A DNA stretch of 64,000 bases from Anniella stebbinsi (taxonomy: Eukaryota > Chordata > Lepidosauria > Squamata > Anniellidae), in NCBI GenBank assembly GCA_029215795.1, contig JARDYH010000001.1, forward strand, positions 189,851,654 through 189,915,653, in the 5' to 3' direction. The notes beneath the pieces are model-generated. The model worked only from the letters and a program-made list of their open reading frames with translations. It made no database searches and was not told the origin of the DNA. This document shows, in pieces, positions 57,571 through 64,000 of the stretch (the stretch's first letter is position 1; each line of letters begins with the position of its first letter). A program made the translations under genes and the position numbers.

Positions 57571-58378
57571 AGCACTCTTCAAATACTTGAAAGGTTGTCA
57601 CACAGAGGAGGGCCAGGATCTCTTCTCAATCAACCCAGAATGCAGGACATGGAATAATGGGCTGAAGTTACAGGAAGCCAGATTCCAGCTGGACATCAGG
57701 AAAAACCTCCTGTTAGAGTACCAATTACCTAGGGAGGTCATGGGCTCTCCTACATTAGAGGCATTCAAGATGCAGCTAGACAGCCATCTGCCAGGTATGT
57801 TTTTCCTGGCATTGCACAGGGGGTTGGACTCGATGGCCTTATAGGCCTGTTCCAACACTACTATTCTATGATGGGAAAAGTCCCTGGAGAGCTGCTGCCA
57901 GATTAGACAACAGTGAGTTAGATAGTAAGCTTCATATGTTCATATACGTTCATTTATTCTTTTTTTTCCCTATTTCGTGGGGAGCAGGGAAGTATCAGCA
58001 TAATATCAGCATAGACCTAGAAGACCTTGGCTTTACCTTGGATTCACTAACTAGACTTGAGCAATCCACTCTAATTTTAACCTTAGTTGTTCCTCATGTT
58101 TTCTGTGCATACATGTGGGGTGTGTACGTGCGAAGAGTAACATCTCAGAAACATTGACAGATTAAAAAGACTTCTCTAGAACTCAAATATCTTGATCTGC
58201 GTAGGCACAGATCCCATCTGCACTGCCCAGATCTCTTAAATAATGTCAGTTACAGGTAGCGTCTTTTCTCATCTTTAAATTTTTAATAGTCACTGGGCTC
58301 TTGTAAGGATAAATGAAGGGACGTTACTCGTTCCTATTCCTCAACTTGAATATAATTTCTCTTTTTATTTATTTTCAG

Positions 58379-58489
58379 CTTCGTTCAGCATTAGACAAAA
58401 CAGAAGAGCTTGAAGTAAGCAATGGCCATCTAGTTAAACGGCTAGAAAAGATGAAAGCCAATCGAAGTGCTTTACTATCCCAGCAATAG
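58379..58489 (+). CDS. LRRFIP1: LRRFIP1 terminal exon of the short isoform
   Basis: Acceptor TTTATTTTCAG; coding part of 111 bp to TAG at 58487-58489. It encodes [20 protein letters not shown] and ends [12 protein letters not shown], the canonical C-terminus of LRRFIP1. LRRFIP2 ends similarly but with differences in the [10 protein letters not shown] segment, so LRRFIP1 is the better match. Confidence 0.98.
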   Translation, partial: LRSALDKTEELEVSNGHLVKRLEKMKANRSALLSQQ

Positions 58490-59097
58490 ATGCCAGATTT
58501 TGTTAGAGTGCTTGACAATGACAACAATGCTGCAGAGGCTTATGCCTGTACCTGTTTGGGATGCTTTGTTTCATGCCTTCTGAGAGCAACAAAACTCCAA
58601 ACACATGAACCCATTTGTCGTGCCACCATACTGAGGTTCCGTCTACGCAGATCTGACCTGCTGCATTATATGCATAATAATAGCTGCTCCAAATGCCTGT
58701 TCTTGTAGGTGCCCTTCCACACTGTACTCTTGAAACGCATGCAGTACAGTATCTGTTTGCCATTTAACAAGCACAGTGGGCAATTTGTAAGCTCCTCAAG
58801 CTGAAAGGCACAGCAGCTGGCTGTCGGCATTTTGAAAATGACATTGAAAGTCAAGAAAAAAAATTAAACGAACTTGAGTTTTCTTTATTTCTGAACATTA
58901 GTGGTGAAAATGACTATAATTTTCAGACTTCCTCTTATGGCAGTTTCTGCAACTGTAGCAACAGCGATAGTGTTTTCATAGCAGCCCCTTCATTTACAAA
59001 ACACTGTGAAACCATAAGCCATTATGAAGCAAAAGTCCACTGGAAATCAAGGAAGAAGATGGTCTTGGAAGCAAAAGTGACCTTAAATGACTTTGCC

Positions 59098-59103
59098 AAT
59101 AAA
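59098..59103 (+). terminator. LRRFIP1: Polyadenylation signal AATAAA (short isoform, proximal)
   Basis: AATAAAAATAAAAGG, about 610 bases after the stop codon. Candidate signal. Confidence 0.5.
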
Positions 59104-59277
59104 AATAAAAGGTTATGGAGGGATTTTTTGCGCCTGTTCAATCATAAGACTATTTTATTCAGGGTCAATAGGCAATAGCTTCAACGTTAAATAAAAGAAC
59201 AGCTTTTAATTTGTATTTAATCCTCCTATTTGGAATTTAAATAAATGACTTCTTATAAAGGATGTTAACATTGCAAG

Positions 59278-59283
59278 AATAAA
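59278..59283 (+). terminator. LRRFIP1: Polyadenylation signal AATAAA (short isoform, distal)
   Basis: GCAAGAATAAAACTGTG, about 790 bases after the stop. Candidate distal signal; which of the two is used cannot be told from sequence. Confidence 0.5.
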
Positions 59284-59300
59284 ACTGTGATCCCACATTT

Positions 59301-61757
59301 TAAAAATCTGCATCTTATTTTATGTCCTAATTACTATACACACTAGTCAATACTAAATATAAATCAAACGTGTTATTGATTATCAGCTGGCCTGCAGAGG
59401 CCCAAATCATTTTCTGAAAACTCTATTTCTCTCTTCTTGAATAAGTGTATCAGCACAGTGCCCAATTGTCCAGGATTAGTGAGATAATGCACAAGGTCTC
59501 CATAACATGAGAAGATAGCTCCAGTAACAGATTGAGACTAATGTTTCAAAAACAAAACAAAACCCAGAAGTGGTAACAGGAAACAGGTTTCATGCCCTCA
59601 CCCTAACTAGAACCTACCCAAATTGAGGGATGGTGGAAGCTTCCTGTCCAGTTTGGCTGCTTAATTGCTGCTGTAAGGACAGGAGGAAAAATTAAAGGAG
59701 AGTTGATTAGCTTCAACTAGATAATAAATAAAAGGGGCTGGATCCAGATTTTGCTCCTGTTTAAGAAGATATACCTGCTGGTAGAAGGTGAGAGGCCACT
59801 TTTTCTGATTTCTCCCACTCCCTTTAGCCCTTGCATCCTCTGAAATTCTGTTTTGAAGGGTTGGGGAACTTTCCAGAACAGTGGGGGATGCAGCACTGAT
59901 GATTGCAGGGGGAGCTGGAAAAAGTTGCCTCTCCTGCCTTCTGATATCAGGATTCCTCCACTGGATCAGATTTCCATGGATGGTTTTCATTCACATATGG
60001 CAAAGTCTGGATCTACAAGAACCTGACTCCACATCCATGAAGAATGAGTAAGAAACCTAGATTTTGAGCAGCAGAATCTAGTATCACAAAACTACCTGAA
60101 TTGTATTTTTTCCCATTAATCTTTTTAATATAATTTGGGGCTACTTTAAAATCCTCATTTTTTAAAATTCAAATGTACTAGATACTAGAATATATACAAC
60201 TGAATAGTACAGATGTGCCCACTAGGAGATTATTATTTATTCAGGGTACGATCCTTTGGGAGGAATTCTGGGTGTTGTAGGACTTTTTTTCTGCTTAGAC
60301 GCATAGAATTATGCCCTTAGACATTTAAAACTGAGTAATGCATTGACACAACTGGCCACAAAATTGTCTGTGTACTACAGTACTATATGAATGAGTGTGT
60401 GTGTGCACACATGCCTATATGTTTATCAATTCTACTTATTTGGCGTTAGCACTCTACCTTTGAATCTTTTTCTGAAATACTGGGGAATTAATTGTTTAAA
60501 AGAATGCAGCAACAGCTGCACTCACATTTCTCCTTGTTATGGGATGGTTATAGGGATCATTTGTGGTATAAAAATTGTTTGTGTTTAATATACCCATGCC
60601 TGAAAAGAATATGTGGTAGAATTTAATATTAAAGAACTAGAATCTGTATTAGACAATGCCTTGCCCAGGCATATTAGTATGCCTTGGAATTACTGGAAAG
60701 CTTTGCAAGGAAGATAACAGGGAAAAGCCTAATTCTCTATTTATAAATAGAAGGTAAAATGCAATAGTATATGTTTTTATTTCAGTTGGACCAAAATAAA
60801 CTTTAAAGAGCTCAAAGCACTATATATGTCAAGCTTTAAAAATCCTAATAAATGGAGAGTAGGACCATGTAAGCAGCCTTTGATTCCTTGCAAAGATATA
60901 ATTGAGAAGACCATGTAACCACTTTGGGTTTCTTGCAAGAGGAAAAGACTGTATATATGTAGTGTATACACCCACACACACAGTGTGGAATTGTAAGCAG
61001 TAAATGACAGGTTACATGCAAAAGGTGTAAGGGTAGCCTGATAGCATGTTCACAATAGGAAAAGCTGCTTCTGATGAGGCTGGTGAGCAGCGAAGCAGTA
61101 GGGGACAGCCATTAACTCTTTTCCCTGCCCACAATTTTCCTGCTTCAAATCCTCACAGTGAGTTCACCACCATTGGCATTTCAAATGCACATTTGCAATC
61201 TGTATGGGTATAGACCCTTAAAGTTGATCAAGTACGCTATAGGCCTGCAACAGAAATGCAATTTTTCCTGAAGAGTAGAATCACCCACCCAGAAAATCTT
61301 AAAGATATTGGTATGGTTTCAAAACGGAAATTAAATCTCCGATATAACTTTGCAGAGCTTATAATTTCCAGAAAGAATTCAAGTATCATGAACAATGTTG
61401 TTTACCACACCCGTGCATAATTGACTATTTACTAACTTAAAGTCAGTAATTAACTTGTTTTTAATCACATGATCTCCCAAACAATAAATAAATGTTAGTA
61501 TTTTTACTACATAAATGTAGTAATATACCTCTTTTGCTAATGTTGAACATCTATTGGAGCCTTATTTGAGCAGGGGATTCTGGGCCCAGTACACTTTCAA
61601 ACCAAACCTTCCTAAATGTTTTAGCATAATTTAAGATTAGTTTGGGGGGCCCAGCTTGTCTCCACTAGAGATACTGTTGATGAGTACCAGAAATAAGGCT
61701 TCTCCACGATGGCATGATTATGGTATACTGCCACAGTAATGATTTGACTCTCCCTCC
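59301..61757. other. Intergenic DNA downstream of LRRFIP1
   Basis: AT-rich, without recognisable genes or coding repeats. No next gene is seen before the L2 fragment. Confidence 0.5.
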
Positions 61758-62578
61758 CCTCCTACTTTTAGATAAGCTGTAAAGACGTTTTTATTCATCT
61801 CTGTCACTTGAGGCTCAGGTGGCACGGAGTGCCTTCTACCAGCTTCAGTTGGTGGCCCAGCTACGCCCCTATCTGGTCACGGATAACCTGGCTTCAGTTG
61901 TCTATGCTCTGGTAATCTCCAAATTGGATTACTGCAACGCGCTCTACGTGGAGCTGCCTTTGAAAACGGTTCAAAAGCTGCAGCTTGTGCAAAATGCAGC
62001 GGCCAGATTGATAACAGGAACCAGAAGGTTCAAACATATAAGACCGACTCTGGCCCGCTTGCATTGGCTGCCTATACGTTTCCGAGCCCGATTCAAGGTG
62101 CTGGTTTTAACCTATAAAGCCTTACATGGCTTGGGTCCACAATACCTGATGGAACGCCTCTCTCGACACGAACCTACCTGTACACTACGATCCACATCTA
62201 AGGTCCTCCTCTGATTGCCTACTCCGAGGGAAGCACGGAGGGTGGCAACAAGGGAGAGGGCCTTTTTGGTGGTGGCCCCCCAATTATGGAATTATCTCTC
62301 CGATGAGGCTCGCCTGGCGCCAACATTGTTATCTTTTCGGTGCCAGGTCAAGACTCTCCTCCCAGGCATTTAACAGCATATGTTGAGGATTTTGTTGTTG
62401 TTGTTTGACCCAGAATAGTTGTTTTTAAACAGATATTGTATTTATAACCTGTTTTTATGCTTTTAATGGTTTTAAATTTTGTGTATCTTTTCTTAATGTT
62501 CAATGTTTTCAATTTTTGTAAACCGCCCAGTGAGCTTCGGCTATGAGGCGGTATATAAATGCAATAAATAATAATAAT
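61758..62578 (+). mobile_element. L2 LINE 3' end, sense
   Basis: Contains the last part of the L2 RT ORF (61819-62214), broken coding sequence to about 62370, a T-rich 3' UTR, the terminal AACCGCCCAGTGAGCTTCGG and an (AATAAT)n microsatellite tail. 5'-truncated near 61758. It gives the reference for the shorter L2 tails elsewhere in this window. Confidence 0.9.
61819..62214 (+). pseudogene. L2 reverse transcriptase C-terminal fragment
   Basis: A 131-codon frame with VISKLDYCNALYVELPLKTV, QKLQLVQNAAARLITGTRR and LARLHWLPIRFRARFKVLVL, the conserved post-RT region of L2 elements. The polymerase catalytic motifs lie upstream in the full element and are absent here. Confidence 0.92.
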
Positions 62579-62614
62579 AATATTCAGGCAAGCATTTGAT
62601 TAATACTTTTAGGC

Positions 62615-62702
62615 TTGCAATCATATGCACACTTTTCTGGGAATAAGCTCCAATAATACAAGTGGAATTTACTGCTAAGTATACATTGATCGGATTGCAC
62701 TG
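62615..62702. repeat. Degenerate foldback repeat
   Basis: TTGCAATCATATGCACAC at the left is roughly inverted to CGGATTGCACTG at the right, and the inner GAATAAGCTCC resembles the AAGTAAGTCC of the copy at 4368-4448. An older copy of that family. Confidence 0.45.
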
Positions 62703-64000
62703 TAACTGTTTTCACTTGTTTTGTGTATATTACTGCTGCTTTTCGTGGAATTATTATTTACTTATAATGGTTTTCAGAATTTGTATTAATGTTTTTATTG
62801 GATGGTGCTTTGAATTATTTTTGTTTGTTTAAAAGTGGAATTAAAATAAGTGTATGTGTGATTTCCCAGATAATACTACATCTGGTAACCACTGGAGGAG
62901 GCTCTGATGTGTGTATTGCAAATGTATCTGAAGAACAAAGGGTTAGTTTTGACTTGAAGTGACATGCTGGAATGTTTACTTGCAAAGAATTGTTGTTTTG
63001 AACATGTGAATTTCAAAGAATGGCACAGGAACAACATGGAAGAAAGATAAAAGTGAGAGCATCATGCAGCCTTAGTTTAACGCAGAAATAAAGCACGATT
63101 TTAGAGCAATTTAAGAAACTCCTGGGCATCCCGCACAAAATGGCTGACATGGGAGGCATGGCTAGTAAACAAAGGGTAAGTCACCCACCCAAAAGACAGA
63201 GTACAAGGCAGAGGTGAGGTCTATGTCTAGTCCCCTTAATTCCTTTAAACTCAATTTTCAGCACCAACAGAAACCTATTTCACAGAAGGCAAACTCCCCC
63301 CGCACTGCCAGCCAATTCATTTCCCCATACGTTTCTCTCTAGACCACCCCACACATTCTCTCTCACCCTGGCTTCACCACCCGTGAACAGACTCTCAACC
63401 TCACATGCCCCAAGCCAGCCATCTTCCATCTTTTCTTACGCACACAAGACCCCATTTATCCATTATGTATGGATAGACACACAAATGTCCCCTCTTTCTC
63501 AGTCCAACATGTGAAAACCCACACTCTTTTTCAGGATCCCTCTTTTTAAAAAGTTCTAAATCCCTTCTCTCTCTCTTTTTCTCACACATTAAGTCCCCAT
63601 CCATTCAGACATACAACCCCACCACCTTAGCAAGTATGTTGGAGCAGCAAGAATCCTGCAATCTGATACATGCATTCTTCTTTCAACGCGTTTTTCCTTT
63701 CTCTATGTATCTGTATAATGCATAGAAATATCTATAACACACCTCTGTGTACTTTTAAATAAGAAAATGTTGATATCCTACCTTTCTCTGCAAAATGCCA
63801 ACTTGAAATAAATTACTTGAAGAATGCAAATGCTTCTTATGCCCGCTACACTAAACTATTTTTGTTAGCACCTTTTGTGCTAGTGAACCATACAGCTATA
63901 TCTTTCTCCAAAGATGCAATGGCAAAGAAAAAACTGCCACTGTTAAAAAACACACACGAGTAAGCGTTAAAAAGGCAATAATCTATGAGCTGCTACCGTA
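62703..64000. other. Intergenic DNA, nothing recognised
   Basis: No exon-like frame, RNA gene or repeat family recognised to the end of the window. The C-rich strand around 63280-63610 gives a shadow frame on the minus strand without motifs. Confidence 0.5.

Larger units (their letters stand above)
55310..57868 (+). mobile_element. CR1 LINE, sense, with two nested insertions
   Basis: The 5' part (55310-55675) is the CR1 linker before RT. After a DIRS fragment, CR1 resumes at about 55930 (GGAGCAGATTATTAAGAAGT) and runs through RT (AFDKVP near 56140, GSVLGPVLLNIFINDLD near 56305) to 56920. A foldback element occupies 56921-57570, then CR1 continues to its ATTCTATGAT end at 57861-57870. The CR1 RT segment between 55675 and 55930 is missing. 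Stops and frameshifts throughout; same subfamily as the antisense copy at 47443-48795. Confidence 0.9.
10171..59283 (+). other. LRRFIP1: LRRFIP1 gene (3' part, 16 coding exons seen)
   Basis: LRRFIP1 is a cytoplasmic and nuclear coiled-coil protein known to bind Flightless-I and, in some isoforms, double-stranded RNA or GC-rich DNA, with roles in actin signalling, nucleic-acid sensing and repression. Identity rests on the Ser/Arg-rich stretch SGSRASSRASSARASP, the block [20 protein letters not shown], the long coiled coil beginning [13 protein letters not shown], and the large acidic exon ending GKGKSREDC. The acidic exon separates it from the paralogue LRRFIP2. All 16 exons have AG/GT boundaries and join in frame. 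N-terminal exons are not recognised, so the gene probably starts upstream of this window. Confidence 0.93.
58490..59300 (+). other. LRRFIP1: 3' UTR of the short LRRFIP1 isoform
   Basis: Non-coding sequence after the TAG. AATAAA occurs at 59098 and 59278; the end is set just past the second by inference. Confidence 0.7.

Noticed and set aside
1..64000. CRISPR arrays, operons, bacterial promoters, tRNA or rRNA genes
   Set aside because: The sequence is vertebrate nuclear DNA with spliced exons and retrotransposons; no spaced direct-repeat array or cloverleaf with paired A and B boxes was seen.

Overview
This is vertebrate nuclear DNA, most likely from a squamate reptile (lizard or snake). Coding exons are short, separated by long AT-rich introns and bounded by consensus AG/GT. 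The repeat fauna is reptilian: CR1, L2 with a 3' tail ending in an AATAAT-type microsatellite, an R4-like LINE fragment, a near full-length L1 and DIRS-type tyrosine-recombinase retrotransposons. The species cannot be read from the sequence.

The only host gene I can support is LRRFIP1 (leucine-rich repeat flightless-interacting protein 1), on the + strand. Sixteen coding exons run from 10171 to 58489; the first coding exons of the gene are not recognised and probably lie upstream of the window. All exon junctions keep frame. The gene has two alternative 3' ends. One is a 2 kb terminal exon (43833-45838 coding) encoding an acidic tail. The other is a set of five small coiled-coil exons (51658-58489). 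Both are reached from the same phase-1 donor at 42718/42719, and each has its own stop codon and AATAAA signals.

Layout: 1-4.8 kb is unannotated intronic or flanking DNA. A decayed DIRS element lies at 4.83-8.17 kb. Exons at 10.2, 13.3 and 18.6 kb are separated by a minus-strand CR1 (15-17 kb) and an R4-like endonuclease fragment (17.0-17.5 kb). A cluster of foldback/MITE-like repeats lies at 19.8-22.7 kb. Exons at 23.1 and 23.5 kb are followed by a 13.2 kb intron holding a nearly intact DIRS element (23.78-29.82 kb, + strand) and an L1 (30.35-35.95 kb, minus strand, with target-site duplications). Exons resume at 36.7 kb and continue to 45.8 kb. The long-isoform 3' UTR follows, then a minus-strand CR1 (47.4-48.8 kb), five downstream exons, a plus-strand CR1 broken by two nested insertions (55.3-57.9 kb), the last exon, and an L2 3' end (61.8-62.6 kb).

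The most structured non-host feature is the 23.78-29.82 kb DIRS element. It has unequal inverted terminal repeats plus an internal complementary region that matches the outer ends of both, with Gag, RT-RNase H-methyltransferase-like and tyrosine recombinase regions between them. A Gag stop codon and a recombinase frameshift make this copy unlikely to move on its own. Three DIRS insertions of different ages are visible. I do not see a convincing previously undescribed system; the strongest leads are the DIRS end structures, the inverted CR1 pair around the alternative LRRFIP1 3' exons, and several uncatalogued foldback repeats.
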